Of a stretch of DNA of 64,000 nt, positions 8,996-18,842 are shown piece by piece (positions within the stretch are counted from its first letter, which is position 1; each line of letters begins with the position of its first letter). The translations under genes were made by a program, and so were the position numbers. Location: assembly GCF_014284365.1 (NCBI RefSeq), contig NZ_JACOGG010000004.1, forward strand, positions 181,381 through 245,380. The letters run 5' to 3'. The notes under the pieces are model-generated. The model was given only the letters and a program-made list of their open reading frames with translations. It had not been told where the DNA came from and did no database searches. This stretch comes from Cognatundibacterium rugosum (GTDB lineage Bacteria > Pseudomonadota > Gammaproteobacteria > Burkholderiales > Burkholderiaceae_D).

Positions 8996-10159
8996 TCAGG
9001 CCATCACCACTTTGCGCATTTTTTGCGCAATATATAGCAAGGCGGTCAACGTGATTCCGCTGCAGACTATCAGTGCGGCACCGGCCGCCGGAAAATTCAG
9101 CGCTTCCCCCTTGAGTACCTGATTCATCATCTGGTTCTGCGCCAGTACCGGCACCCATTGGAACCAGGCTGGCTCACGTCCCGGAAACAGGATAGGTGCG
9201 AGCGACACAAACGGAATAAACATGGTAACGATCTGGTTCCTGACCTGTGCTTCCTTATAGCTCTTGCAGTCCAGCGCGATCGCAATCTGTAGCGCTGCGA
9301 TACTGGCCGCCAACGGCAATAAGATGAACAGAAAACCGAAGGCATCTTTCAGATTAAACTGAAATGCAGCACGCAAGGTCTCATTCTTGATCAGCCACTG
9401 GGTAGGAAAGAAGCTGAATATCGTCAATACCACCACGCCCATCCCCACCAGCGCCACAGCACCCCATTTACCAACAGCCAGTTGCCAGCCACTCACAGGA
9501 TTCATCATCAGTGGCTCTAATGAACCACGCTCACGTTCACCGGCCGTGGTGTCGATCGCTGCATACATACAGCCAACCACGATCGCCATCAATACCATCA
9601 TGGGCAGCATTTCCGTGAGCGTGGTTTTACGCTCTTCCGGTTTTTGCAAATGACGTTCGCGGATATCAATCGTCTGCAACAAGTCGGGAGAAATGCCACG
9701 CATGGTCAGATTCATTACCATGCTCTCCTGCACAAAGGCATCAAGCAGGCGGCGTAAAGGCCGCAAACCGAATTCAGCCTGACGATTCGAGGTGTCGTAA
9801 GCCAGTTCCAGCCGGACTGGCTCGGCGCTCAGCAATTTGCTTTCAAAGTCTGCCGGGATCAGCAATACCGGCTGGGTCAGTTCCTTATTGCGGGATTTGG
9901 CTTCGTAATCGGCTGGTGCTGCCTGAATCTGATAACCCTGACGCAGAATGAAGTTCTCGAGTTGCGGCGCATGCTCCATGCCTACCGCGATCACGATACG
10001 CTTTTCTTCCTGGGTTTCGACCTGAGACAAGATGGCGGAAAACACCAGCAGCATTAAAGGGACGCCCAACAAAGAACTGATCAGCGCAGTCATCAGAGTG
10101 CGGCGATCACGCAAAGCATCGCGCAATTCTTTTTTCAGAATTTCTATAGTGGCCATCAT
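8996..10159 (-). CDS. ABC-2 type transporter permease, NatB-like
   Basis: 387-residue membrane subunit. One membrane segment near the N-terminus (MTALISSLLGVPLMLLVFSAIL) is followed by a long periplasmic domain (~35-185). Five or so C-terminal hydrophobic segments follow, with the ABC-2 loop TAGERERGSLEPLMMNPVSGWQLAVGKW. This is the ABC-2/NatB layout of sodium or drug extruders; substrate is unknown. The ATG overlaps the natA stop as ATGA, so the two are translationally coupled. An alternative start is the next codon, also ATG. Confidence 0.85.
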   Translation of the reverse strand: MMATIEILKKELRDALRDRRTLMTALISSLLGVPLMLLVFSAILSQVETQEEKRIVIAVGMEHAPQLENFILRQGYQIQAAPADYEAKSRNKELTQPVLLIPADFESKLLSAEPVRLELAYDTSNRQAEFGLRPLRRLLDAFVQESMVMNLTMRGISPDLLQTIDIRERHLQKPEERKTTLTEMLPMMVLMAIVVGCMYAAIDTTAGERERGSLEPLMMNPVSGWQLAVGKWGAVALVGMGVVVLTIFSFFPTQWLIKNETLRAAFQFNLKDAFGFLFILLPLAASIAALQIAIALDCKSYKEAQVRNQIVTMFIPFVSLAPILFPGREPAWFQWVPVLAQNQMMNQVLKGEALNFPAAGAALIVCSGITLTALLYIAQKMRKVVMA

Positions 10160-10989
10160 GCTGGCACTCCTTTCACAGCGTCGGCATCATTTAAAAATGC
10201 GAGTTTCACGAAGGCGTCCTCAAAGTCCGGCTTACCCGCTAAATCCAGCAATTGCGGTACCGTGCCACGCGCCACATTTCTTCCTTGCGCCACGATCACC
10301 ACATCATCACAAAGGCGTTCGACCTCCTGCATGATATGAGTAGAAAAAATGATGCATTTGGCGCCGCCTTCTGCTGAGCGTAACCAACGCAGAAATTCAC
10401 GCAGTGCGCGTGTGGCGACGACATCAAGTCCATTAGTTGGTTCATCCAGAATGATGTTTTTAGGATCGTGGACCAAAGAACGCGCCAGTGCGGTTTTCAT
10501 TTTCTCGCCCTGACTGAAACCATCAGTACGGCGGTCCAATAGTTTTTCCATTTCCAGCCAGTGCGCGAGCTGGGCGATTCTGGCATCTACCGCATCTGCC
10601 GGCAAACCATGCAGCAAGCCGTAATAGCGTATGTTTTCCCGTGCCGTCAGGCGAGGATACAGGCCGCGCGCATCGGATAACACACCCATTTGTGACTGCG
10701 TGGATTGCGCACCTGGCTGCACTGTAATGCCATCGACCTGTATCGAGCCGGAGTCCGGTTTCAATAAAGCAGCAATCATTCTCAGGGTGGTGGTTTTACC
10801 CGCACCATTCGCACCGAGTAAGCCGGTAATCGCACCATCCGCCGCGCTGAAACTGACACCATTGACGGCCTTCACCAGCTCAGGCTGCTTTTTCATCAAA
10901 CCCAATGAACGGGCTAGGCCTTGCACGGTCAATGCTTCTGCTTTGCCCAGACGTACAAATTCTTTATGCAAATTGTCGACAGTAATCAT
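10156..10989 (-). CDS. ABC transporter ATP-binding protein, NatA-like
   Basis: ATPase subunit partnering the following permease. From the ATG at 10989 it is 277 residues (MITVDNLHKEFVR...). Walker A is GANGAGKTT, the signature is FSQGEKMK, Walker B is NIILDEPTNGLD, and the switch histidine is in FSTHIMQEVE. FSQGE for LSGGQ is common in NatA-type ATPases. I chose 10989 because its ATGA overlaps the stop of the upstream hydrolase; a longer reading (to 11025) would eat into that gene. Confidence 0.9.
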   Translation of the reverse strand: MITVDNLHKEFVRLGKAEALTVQGLARSLGLMKKQPELVKAVNGVSFSAADGAITGLLGANGAGKTTTLRMIAALLKPDSGSIQVDGITVQPGAQSTQSQMGVLSDARGLYPRLTARENIRYYGLLHGLPADAVDARIAQLAHWLEMEKLLDRRTDGFSQGEKMKTALARSLVHDPKNIILDEPTNGLDVVATRALREFLRWLRSAEGGAKCIIFSTHIMQEVERLCDDVVIVAQGRNVARGTVPQLLDLAGKPDFEDAFVKLAFLNDADAVKGVPA

Positions 10990-12419
10990 GGCTGAGCTCC
11001 CTTCTTTTCCTGTACCGGCATCCATGCCAGCGGCCTGGGTATCTGACGTACACAGCTGCTGTCCGTCGCTAAGGCTTCTTTATCTTCTTTTGCGCTGAGA
11101 AAGCGAACCACCACATCGCGCACGCATGAGTGAGCAAGCAATCCGTGACCTGCATTATCAACCGTGATATGCCGCGCATAGTCACCCAATGCCTGCGCCA
11201 CCGCAGCACCATTACGTATCGGCGTGACCGGATCAATACCACCACTCAGCAACATAACCGGTGCGGTAGCCACAGGGATATGATAAAAAGCCTCAGGCAC
11301 TTTGCCGCGCGGCCAGTTCTTACAGGCTTTTTCGTACATACCATTCATCGTTTTTTCGAACTCGTTACGTGCAGCTGGCAAAGGCTTGGCCATGGCTTCG
11401 CTACACCAGACCGAGTAATGCATACCGTAATTGATCGCAGCCGGTCCGGGTAAATTGGTCGAACCGCTGAGACCGACCAAAGGCTGGAAATTGCCTTGAT
11501 CTGCCTGCGATATGGCATAAGGCAGCCCGGCGATCAAGGCTGGTGTGTAGAGTGTACGGTGCACCATACCTAACACCTGATCGCGACGCAGATCCAGTTT
11601 CATCGTCGCTGCAGTGCGTGGGTGTGTCAGTGTCACTGGCTTAGGCAGACTGCTCAATAAATGCTGCCAGCGTTGTGCCAGTTGCGGATAAGCCTGATTG
11701 CAGCGTTCCTGCTTTGCACAATCAGCAAACAGTCCATCCAAGGCAGTCTGTGCGTCGACACTTTGTATGCCCATATCAGGCGGCACAACCCCATCCAACA
11801 CCAGCCGTCTGACTGAACCGGGGAATTGGCGCAGGAATTCGAGACCGACACGGGTACCATAAGACGCCCCAACCAGATTGATTTTGTCATAGCCCTGCGC
11901 CAGCCTGACCGCGTCCAGATCCTGCACTGCGATGCTGGTGGTATACATCCCGAGTTCGCCATGCGGCAAACTTTGCAGGCGTTTCAGACAAGCTTCCGTA
12001 CGGTGTTCTGTCTGCGCCTCATCCAACACCTCGTCGCGCGCTTCCAGCTCGGGACAACTGAGCGAAGCACTGCGGCCAGTGCCACGCTGATCCACGAACA
12101 CCAGATCGCGCCGCTTATTCAGGCGCCCCAATACACCCTGACCAAAACCTGCTACCTGTATCGCGCTCTGACCTGGCCCGCCTGCCAGCAAGAACACTGC
12201 GTCCTGTAATTTGTTTTTATCCTGGGATGGCAACACCACATAATGAATGTCGATTTTTTTCCCGGCGGGTTGATCCGGATTGAGCGGGCGTGACACCACA
12301 CCACATTGCACTTCCTGAGGAAAATCGGGCACGCGACAAGCACTGGTCGCGGCTTGCGCTCCGCCTGCGGCCAGTATGGCGGTCAGGCTCAGTAGTTGAG
12401 AAAAAACATGACGGGGCAA
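10986..12419 (-). CDS. secreted alpha/beta hydrolase, S33 tripeptidyl/prolyl aminopeptidase type
   Basis: 477 residues with a signal peptide (MPRHVFSQLLSLTAILAAGGAQA) and a mature hydrolase fold. LLAGGPGQSA gives the oxyanion region, VFVDQRGTGRS follows, the nucleophile serine is in LVGASYGTR, the acid is in LSGGIDPVTP, and the histidine is in NAGHGLLAHSC. The C-terminal TAP-like domain is typical of secreted peptidases related to SlpD/SlpE. It is probably periplasmic or secreted and cleaves small peptides. It is coupled by ATGA overlap to natA, so it forms an operon with the exporter; whether it acts on exported substrates is speculation. Confidence 0.85.
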   Translation of the reverse strand: MPRHVFSQLLSLTAILAAGGAQAATSACRVPDFPQEVQCGVVSRPLNPDQPAGKKIDIHYVVLPSQDKNKLQDAVFLLAGGPGQSAIQVAGFGQGVLGRLNKRRDLVFVDQRGTGRSASLSCPELEARDEVLDEAQTEHRTEACLKRLQSLPHGELGMYTTSIAVQDLDAVRLAQGYDKINLVGASYGTRVGLEFLRQFPGSVRRLVLDGVVPPDMGIQSVDAQTALDGLFADCAKQERCNQAYPQLAQRWQHLLSSLPKPVTLTHPRTAATMKLDLRRDQVLGMVHRTLYTPALIAGLPYAISQADQGNFQPLVGLSGSTNLPGPAAINYGMHYSVWCSEAMAKPLPAARNEFEKTMNGMYEKACKNWPRGKVPEAFYHIPVATAPVMLLSGGIDPVTPIRNGAAVAQALGDYARHITVDNAGHGLLAHSCVRDVVVRFLSAKEDKEALATDSSCVRQIPRPLAWMPVQEKKGAQP

Positions 12420-12570
12420 GGCAGTCTCCTGAGTAATTTTACTTTGGGGACGCTTAGTGTATCGCTAACACTTAAAAAAGTGGCAGCGTGTGACGAAACA
12501 GGGATTTACAGTGACTAAATACTGCAACACGATGCTGAACTAAGCAGCGCTATGCGAGATTGCACAGCAT

Positions 12571-13740
12571 TCAACGTGCAGTGCACTGTACATCCCTGGC
12601 CAGGCTCAGCAATAAATTTTTGACTGGTGCCGGTAAGGCTGCGTCCTGCACCTGATTCAATGGCAGCCATTGGTATTTATCTTCAGCTACGGCTAACTGC
12701 GCGTTTGCGGCAGCGGGCGCCAGTTCCATCAGTAAGGGATGTATCCATAAGCGGAAGTGGGTAAAGACGTGCTCCATCACCGGTAATAAGCGGCCAGTTC
12801 CAGCCTGGCCAAATGGCCGTATCACTGCGTCAAAGGCATCAGCCGGTAGCTGTGGCAAGGCGGGGCTGCGACCTGATTCACAGGCTTGCATGCCATCCAG
12901 TTCTGGCAGCGATAATAGCCCCCCCCAGATACCAAGATCAGCACGACGTTCGACTAGCACCGCGCCCTGATGCATCAACACCAGCATCACCGCCTGCTTT
13001 TGTTTGGGCGCTGCCTTAGGTTTTTTAAAGGGTAGCAGCTCCGTCAGCCCGTCAGCCTTTGCCACACAACGTTGCTGCAAAGGACACAGCAAACAGGTTG
13101 GACTGCTGCGGGTACAAACGGTCGCGCCCAAATCCATCAGGCCCTGGGTGTAGGCTTCAATGCCGTTATCTGGCAATAAGGCATCGGCCAATCGCCACAT
13201 ACTATCCTCAACCGGCTTACTGCCTGGATAGCCGTGAATGCCAAACGCCCGCGCCAACACCCGCTTGACATTGCCATCCAAAATAGCCGCCTTAGTACCA
13301 TAAGAAAAAGCCGTGATCGCCGCCGCCGTGGATCGCCCTATCCCGGGCAACTCCCGCAGCAAGGCAGGATCAGCCGGGAATTCCCCGCCATACTCAGCCA
13401 CAACACGTTTGGCGCACTGATGTAAATTGCGCGCACGGGTGTAATAACCGAGACCGGCCCAGTGTGCCATCACCTGTTCCGATGGTGCCTGTGCCAATGC
13501 ATGCACATCGGGGAAGCTGCTTAAAAATTTCTGATAATACGGAATGACTGCGCTGACCTGAGTTTGCTGCAGCATGATTTCTGACAGCCAGACGCGATAA
13601 GCCGCACGGCTTTGCTGCCAGGGCAAACCATGGCGGCCATGCAGCTTTTGCCATTCAATCACAGCTGAAGAGAAGCCGGCATCAGGTGCATCTGCAGAAA
13701 AAAAACTGGCGGCCACAGCCGCCGGTGTCACATAAGTCAT
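12571..13740 (-). CDS. mutY: A/G-specific adenine DNA glycosylase
   Basis: 389-residue GO-system enzyme that removes adenine mispaired with 8-oxoguanine. The helix-hairpin-helix LRELPGIGRSTAAAI with downstream aspartate in ILDGNVKRVLAR is the catalytic core. The [4Fe-4S] cluster cysteines follow in C-x6-C-x2-C-x5-C spacing (CTRSSPTCLLCPLQQRC). The C-terminal third is the NUDIX-like domain that reads 8-oxoG. It begins 8 bp after the dynamin gene and is co-oriented with mutM further upstream. Confidence 0.96.
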   Translation of the reverse strand: MTYVTPAAVAASFFSADAPDAGFSSAVIEWQKLHGRHGLPWQQSRAAYRVWLSEIMLQQTQVSAVIPYYQKFLSSFPDVHALAQAPSEQVMAHWAGLGYYTRARNLHQCAKRVVAEYGGEFPADPALLRELPGIGRSTAAAITAFSYGTKAAILDGNVKRVLARAFGIHGYPGSKPVEDSMWRLADALLPDNGIEAYTQGLMDLGATVCTRSSPTCLLCPLQQRCVAKADGLTELLPFKKPKAAPKQKQAVMLVLMHQGAVLVERRADLGIWGGLLSLPELDGMQACESGRSPALPQLPADAFDAVIRPFGQAGTGRLLPVMEHVFTHFRLWIHPLLMELAPAAANAQLAVAEDKYQWLPLNQVQDAALPAPVKNLLLSLARDVQCTAR

Positions 13741-13748
13741 GGATAAAT

Positions 13749-15686
13749 TCAGGCGGCTACTTTTAATTTGGATAAATTGGCGGCCAACGCTTCTTTGAGT
13801 TCGGTTTCCAGATCAGTCAGCGCTTTTTTCTGTGCGTCGACCTCAGCCTGCATCGTTTCAAATGAAGTGATTTTATCTTCCAGACTATCGGTCGCGACAT
13901 GGATACGCTGTATCGATTGCATGCGGTTTTTCAACTGAGATTTATGTTCGCGAATCTGTGCTTCCAACGGTGCCATCACGACTTTTTGCCAGGCTTCCAC
14001 ATCTTTATTTGCCTGTAAAAAGTTTTGCTTGACGCGTGCTGCAACTGAATCAAAGAACTTATGAATCAGCTTAACGCGGGTATTGGTCATCATCATGGTG
14101 ACACTGAATTGCTTCTGATAGACCGCTTCAATGGCCTCTAACTCTTTGATGTACTTATCGAGAGAAAACGGCATAGGAGCAGACAAAGCCAGGCCATGCT
14201 CTGTCGAGAATTTACGATACATCACCGCCATCATCTCAGAAATTTCATCGGTCTTTTTGTTCGAGATGATGAGGTTCAGTTTAACCTGTGCAAAAAACTG
14301 GCGTATCGAATCACGCAAACCCACGGACAAATGACTGGCTTCCATCGCTTCCCGGGTTTTGCGAATTTCTTCACGCAGGATATCCATACCCAGGCTAGTA
14401 AATACCTCTGTCGATAGCTTGGTAAAGACGGCACGGGTCCCCTGCATACGGATCAGGCTCGCATCGAATTCTTTTTTCTCGGCATCAACGCGCTTCATCA
14501 TGTGCTCGATCACATTCATGTTCTTACCGCGTAAGCTCTTCAGCTCCAGCATCTGTTCCACCACACTGCGGCTGCGTGACGTGATCACGGCCTGTTGCGC
14601 ATGCGTGATTTCGCTAATTTCTGCAATCAGTTGCGAACGGATGATGTCCTGTTTGCCAGGTATCAGCTCTTTCGATAAGGCATATTCCAGAGTAGGCAGA
14701 CGGCTGCGTGCCAGCAAAGGTGCATCCTTATTGATTTTCGCAACCAGGCCTTTTTGTGCAGAGACTGGGAAAATCTGTTTCTCTTCTAATGCCAGCGTCT
14801 GTGCGACGGTAGTGACCTGACGCGCGATCTGCTGTTCGGTTTCTTCATTCGTGCGTAATTCATCCCACATGCTGTCGATCTTATTGAGCACCACCATACG
14901 GCCCATACCTGAGCCTATATGATTACGCCAGACATCGATATCGCTCTTGGTTACACCGGTATCGGCGGCCAGAATGAACAGGACCGCATGTGCATTCGGG
15001 ATCAGGTTCAGCGTCAGTTCCGGCTCAGTACCGATCGCATTCAGGCCCGGTGTATCGACGATGATCAGACCTTCTTTGAGCAACGGATGCGGGAAATTGA
15101 CGATGGCATGGCGCCATTGAGAAATTTCGACCAGACCGTTTTCATCGACTTCCAGCGCCGCGTCGGGATCATCTTCATCGAACAGACCGTATTGCTTGGC
15201 CATCTCAACGCTGACTTTCTTGGTCAGACTGACTTGCTTAAAGGCTTCCAGCATGCCATCGCCCGAACTGATATTCAGTGGCAGCACTTTCCAGACATGA
15301 TTCTGTCCCTTGTATTCGCTGGTCGACTGCGCTTCAGCACGGGTTTCAATCGGCAGCAGGCGTATGCAAGGCGGTATCGTATCGTCATACAGCAATTCTG
15401 TTGGACACATGGTGGTGCGTCCGGCGGATGAAGGCAGGATGCGCTGACCATAATCAGCAAAGAAAATAGCGTTAATTAACTCAGACTTGCCACGGGAAAA
15501 TTCAGCAACAAAAGCAATAGATAACTTATCGTCAACAAGGCGCTCCTGCAAACGGGCCAGACGCTGATCAGTTGCCGCATCAGCCATGTCTGATCCACTA
15601 ATCCAGCCGCGATACTGTTCCAGCGCCCGGGCGACACCCTTGCGCCATTCGCTATATTCTTGGAATTTTTGAACCAGATTGCTCAT
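13749..15686 (-). CDS. dynamin-family large GTPase
   Basis: 645 residues with a GTPase domain at ~50-300. The G1 loop is AEFSRGKS (61-68; the first glycine of GxxxxGKS is alanine here), G3 is DTPGLNAIG and G4 is NKIDSMWDE. The rest is a long helical region with predicted coiled coils (~360-460 and ~560-640). No obvious transmembrane paddle is seen, unlike some bacterial dynamin-like proteins. Family members remodel or bind membranes; the role of this one is not known. It sits between mutM (121 bp upstream) and mutY (8 bp downstream) on the same strand. Confidence 0.85.
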   Translation of the reverse strand: MSNLVQKFQEYSEWRKGVARALEQYRGWISGSDMADAATDQRLARLQERLVDDKLSIAFVAEFSRGKSELINAIFFADYGQRILPSSAGRTTMCPTELLYDDTIPPCIRLLPIETRAEAQSTSEYKGQNHVWKVLPLNISSGDGMLEAFKQVSLTKKVSVEMAKQYGLFDEDDPDAALEVDENGLVEISQWRHAIVNFPHPLLKEGLIIVDTPGLNAIGTEPELTLNLIPNAHAVLFILAADTGVTKSDIDVWRNHIGSGMGRMVVLNKIDSMWDELRTNEETEQQIARQVTTVAQTLALEEKQIFPVSAQKGLVAKINKDAPLLARSRLPTLEYALSKELIPGKQDIIRSQLIAEISEITHAQQAVITSRSRSVVEQMLELKSLRGKNMNVIEHMMKRVDAEKKEFDASLIRMQGTRAVFTKLSTEVFTSLGMDILREEIRKTREAMEASHLSVGLRDSIRQFFAQVKLNLIISNKKTDEISEMMAVMYRKFSTEHGLALSAPMPFSLDKYIKELEAIEAVYQKQFSVTMMMTNTRVKLIHKFFDSVAARVKQNFLQANKDVEAWQKVVMAPLEAQIREHKSQLKNRMQSIQRIHVATDSLEDKITSFETMQAEVDAQKKALTDLETELKEALAANLSKLKVAA

Positions 15687-15807
15687 GTTCCCCTCAGTAA
15701 ATTTTTTATTCGTTCAAGTATATATGTAAGCGCCGCAAAAAAACGCAAAACACGGTGTTACCAACAAGCATTGCCCGAAAGGACGGGCATTTTGCCTGTT
15801 TTTTGAC

Positions 15808-16629
15808 TCATTTCTGACAATGCGCACAATAAAAGGTGCTGCGCTGTCCCTGCCGGATTTGCTGCACTGGCCGCTCACACAAACGGCATGGCTGGCCCGC
15901 GCGGTCATAAACAAAATAAGACTGTTGAAAATATCCGCTTTGACCGTCTACACCAACAAAGTCTTTCAAGCTGCTGCCGCCCTGAGTAATCGCTCTTTCC
16001 AAGGTTTCCTTAATAGCATGGGCCAGCAACTGATAACGCTGCTGACTGATGCGCTGTGCTGCGGTTTGCGGCCGTATGCGTGCCTTAAACAGGCTCTCAG
16101 ACGCATAAATATTGCCTACCCCGACCACGACATCACCAGCCAGCAGCACCTGTTTAATCGCTGCGCTGCGGCTTCGGGTTTGCTGATATAAAAACTGCCC
16201 GTTGAAATCAGCCTGCAAAGGCTCTACGCCCAGACCGCGCAACAGCACATGCTGTTCCAGCGCTCCTTCACTATTGTCATGCCATAGCACAGCACCAAAG
16301 CGGCGCGGATCTGTCATACGTAAAGCCTGGGTACCGACCACAATATCAAGATGATCATGTTTGGCAGCAGGCTGCTCTGCGGGCAAGATGCGCAAATGGC
16401 CAGACATACCCAAATGTATCAACAGACTGCCATGCTCAAAATGCAAGAGTAAGTATTTTCCACGTCGTCCTGTGCTCAGTATCTTGCGTCCTGTAAGCAG
16501 GCCGGGCAATTGCTCGGGGAACGGCCAGCGCAAACCCGCCCTACGCATCACGACGCCGGTGACATGTTGTCCATGCAGATGTGGATCAAGTCCTTGACGG
16601 GTTACTTCGACTTCTGGCAATTCAGGCAT
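15808..16629 (-). CDS. mutM: bifunctional formamidopyrimidine-DNA glycosylase/AP lyase
   Basis: 273 residues beginning MPELPEVEVTRQGL. After Met removal the catalytic Pro and Glu are at the N-terminus, and the conserved lysine is in GRRGKYLLLHF. It excises 8-oxoguanine and formamidopyrimidines and nicks the strand. The C-terminal zinc finger CRLC...CAHC is complete. Together with mutY two genes on, this gives a GO-repair cluster around the dynamin gene. It is divergent from the TPR lipoprotein gene. Confidence 0.97.
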   Translation of the reverse strand: MPELPEVEVTRQGLDPHLHGQHVTGVVMRRAGLRWPFPEQLPGLLTGRKILSTGRRGKYLLLHFEHGSLLIHLGMSGHLRILPAEQPAAKHDHLDIVVGTQALRMTDPRRFGAVLWHDNSEGALEQHVLLRGLGVEPLQADFNGQFLYQQTRSRSAAIKQVLLAGDVVVGVGNIYASESLFKARIRPQTAAQRISQQRYQLLAHAIKETLERAITQGGSSLKDFVGVDGQSGYFQQSYFVYDRAGQPCRLCERPVQQIRQGQRSTFYCAHCQK

Positions 16630-16903
16630 AACGGGAACTTTTCTGAGCAGATAAATCTAAAAAGCAGGATGCGCCATCGTGCCGCTTCCGTTTATGACAG
16701 GTATGCATGTTTACCGTCATCATGGTGGAAGCGATCAAGCCAGACAAACGCATTTACAATTTGACACAGAGCAACAATTTGCGGATAAAGATACAGTCAG
16801 GTGCACCGTGAAACTGCTTATGTTTTGTATAAAATTCTAAGAAACCCACGCTGAGAGCACTTCAGCGTAAAATCGCTCATCCTCTTCTCTATTCGGATCC
16901 GAC

Positions 16904-18751
16904 TTGAAAACTCTGAACAATTTTGTTTCGACCGCTATTGTAGCCGCTCTCAGGCCGGCTGCTTACCTGGCATGTACCGCGGTGCTGACCGCCTGTGCCG
17001 GATTGGGAACACAGGCCAGCCTTCAGCCTGAAGATGCGCATCATGCGCGCGATGCCGCCCATGCTGCACTGTCCGCCGAAAAAGAAGTGGGTACTGCACC
17101 GGTAGCGCAGTTGCCGCAACAGGATAAGCTGCCTGAGCTCAGCCTGAGTCCCGAATTACTGTACAAAGTGATGATGGCGGAAATCGCCTACCAGCGCGGC
17201 AGCTGGCAAGCCGCTTATGTCACGCTGATGTCGACCGCTCAGGAGACGCGTGATCCGCGCTTTGCCAGCCGTTCGGCTGAAATCGCACTGAGTGCCAAGC
17301 AACCAAGCGAGGCATTGTCAGCCATCCGCCTGTGGCGCGAACTGGCGCCGGAATCGAATGAAGCCATGCAGTATTACCTGGGCTTCATGCTGATGAATAA
17401 TAACCTGAACGAAATCCGCCAGGTCTATACCGACAGGCTCAAAGCAGCCAGCCCTGAGCAATATCAGGTCATCATGCTGCAGGCGCAGCGTCTCTTATCG
17501 CGTGCACGTGATAAACAGGCTGCCATGAGTATGTTGGAAGAGTTGCTGAACCCGTATCAGAATTTCCCGGAAGCGCATCTGGCTCTGGCGCAAGGTGCAA
17601 TGGTAGCCGGTAACAAAGCACGTGCGCTGACCGAGGCACAACAGGTGCTGAGCAAAAAAACCGACTCGCAGATCGCCGCACTGACCATAGCACAGGCATC
17701 CACACAAGCCGATGCGGTTAAGTTTCTGAATAGCTTTTTGAAAAAAAATCCTCAGGCCCGTGATGCCAGGCTGGCATTGGCCAGTCTGCTGATCGACCTG
17801 AAAGACTATGACAAAGCCTATGGTGAATTCGAACACCTGCTGCGTGATAAACCGGATGACACAAATACCCTCTACACACTGGGGGTGCTGTCTATGGAGC
17901 GTAACCAGCCCGGGCAGGCTGAAAGTTATCTGAAGCAGTATCTGAAGCTGGCTGAAGATAAGCCGGAAGATCGAGACCTGAGCCCTGCGCTGCTGAATCT
18001 GTCTCGTATCGCCATCGAAAAAAAGGATTACCAACAAGCGCTGGACTGGTTATCGCAAATTGAATCCTACGAAGGCAAAAATCCGGTGTGGTTCAATGTG
18101 CAGATACGGCGCGCCCACCTGTTGGCACGCACTGGCAACGCGGACGCTGCAATGCAATTACTCAAAACCACGTCTGCTGCAAATGATGCAGAACAGGTGC
18201 AATTGATACAAACCGAAGCGCAGTTACTGCGTGACCGCGGTTCTGTGCTGGAAGCGGGTCAGTTGCTCAGAGAAGGCAGTAAAAAATTCCCGGACAATGC
18301 TGATCTGCTATACGACTATGCGATGCTGCTGGAATCCCAGCAAAGTCTGGAAGAAATGGAAACCAGTCTGCGTAAAGTGATCGCGCTGGCCCCGGAGAAT
18401 CAGCATGCCTACAATGCGCTGGGTTACTCATTCGCTGACCGGAATATCAAGCTCGATGAAGCACTGAATCTGGTGCAGAAGGCGAATCAATTGGCCCCGG
18501 ACGATCCGTATATCCTGGACAGTCTGGGCTGGGTATACTTCCGCCTCGGTAAAATCAGCGAGGCAGAAAAAAACCTGCGTCGTGCATATGAAATTCGCAA
18601 TGATGCCGATATTGCCGCGCATTTAGGTGAGCTGCTGTGGAGTAAAGGCGATCAGGATGCCGCGAAAAAAATCTGGCGTGAAGCGCACCGTAAGGATGCT
18701 GACAACAGCACACTGAAAGGCACGCTGCAGCGCTTTCAGTTTAAGCCCTGA
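16904..18751 (+). CDS. tetratricopeptide-repeat lipoprotein
   Basis: 615 residues, TTG start at 16904: it is the only start codon between the upstream in-frame stop at 16868 and the signal sequence. The lipobox LTAC-A (about residue 31) marks a lipoprotein. The rest is a superhelix of TPR repeats, for example ARLALASLLIDLKDYDKAYGEF and PYILDSLGWVYFRLGKISEAEKNLRRAY. It stands just before lolB, a conserved position in Burkholderiales, so an outer-membrane assembly or envelope scaffold role is plausible but unproven. Confidence 0.85.
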   Translation: MKTLNNFVSTAIVAALRPAAYLACTAVLTACAGLGTQASLQPEDAHHARDAAHAALSAEKEVGTAPVAQLPQQDKLPELSLSPELLYKVMMAEIAYQRGSWQAAYVTLMSTAQETRDPRFASRSAEIALSAKQPSEALSAIRLWRELAPESNEAMQYYLGFMLMNNNLNEIRQVYTDRLKAASPEQYQVIMLQAQRLLSRARDKQAAMSMLEELLNPYQNFPEAHLALAQGAMVAGNKARALTEAQQVLSKKTDSQIAALTIAQASTQADAVKFLNSFLKKNPQARDARLALASLLIDLKDYDKAYGEFEHLLRDKPDDTNTLYTLGVLSMERNQPGQAESYLKQYLKLAEDKPEDRDLSPALLNLSRIAIEKKDYQQALDWLSQIESYEGKNPVWFNVQIRRAHLLARTGNADAAMQLLKTTSAANDAEQVQLIQTEAQLLRDRGSVLEAGQLLREGSKKFPDNADLLYDYAMLLESQQSLEEMETSLRKVIALAPENQHAYNALGYSFADRNIKLDEALNLVQKANQLAPDDPYILDSLGWVYFRLGKISEAEKNLRRAYEIRNDADIAAHLGELLWSKGDQDAAKKIWREAHRKDADNSTLKGTLQRFQFKP

Positions 18752-18842
18752 AGCTGAATGACGATCGGACACAGGCACTGCCGTTACAAGCGAGCCTGTG
18801 CCGGGCTCACCCTGCTCTCTGACATCCAGGTTTCCCCCCCCT

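Noticed and set aside
15772..15787. GCCCG/CGGGC hairpin after mutM as a terminator
   Set aside because: There is no U-run on the minus strand, where mutM is read, so it is not a convincing terminator.
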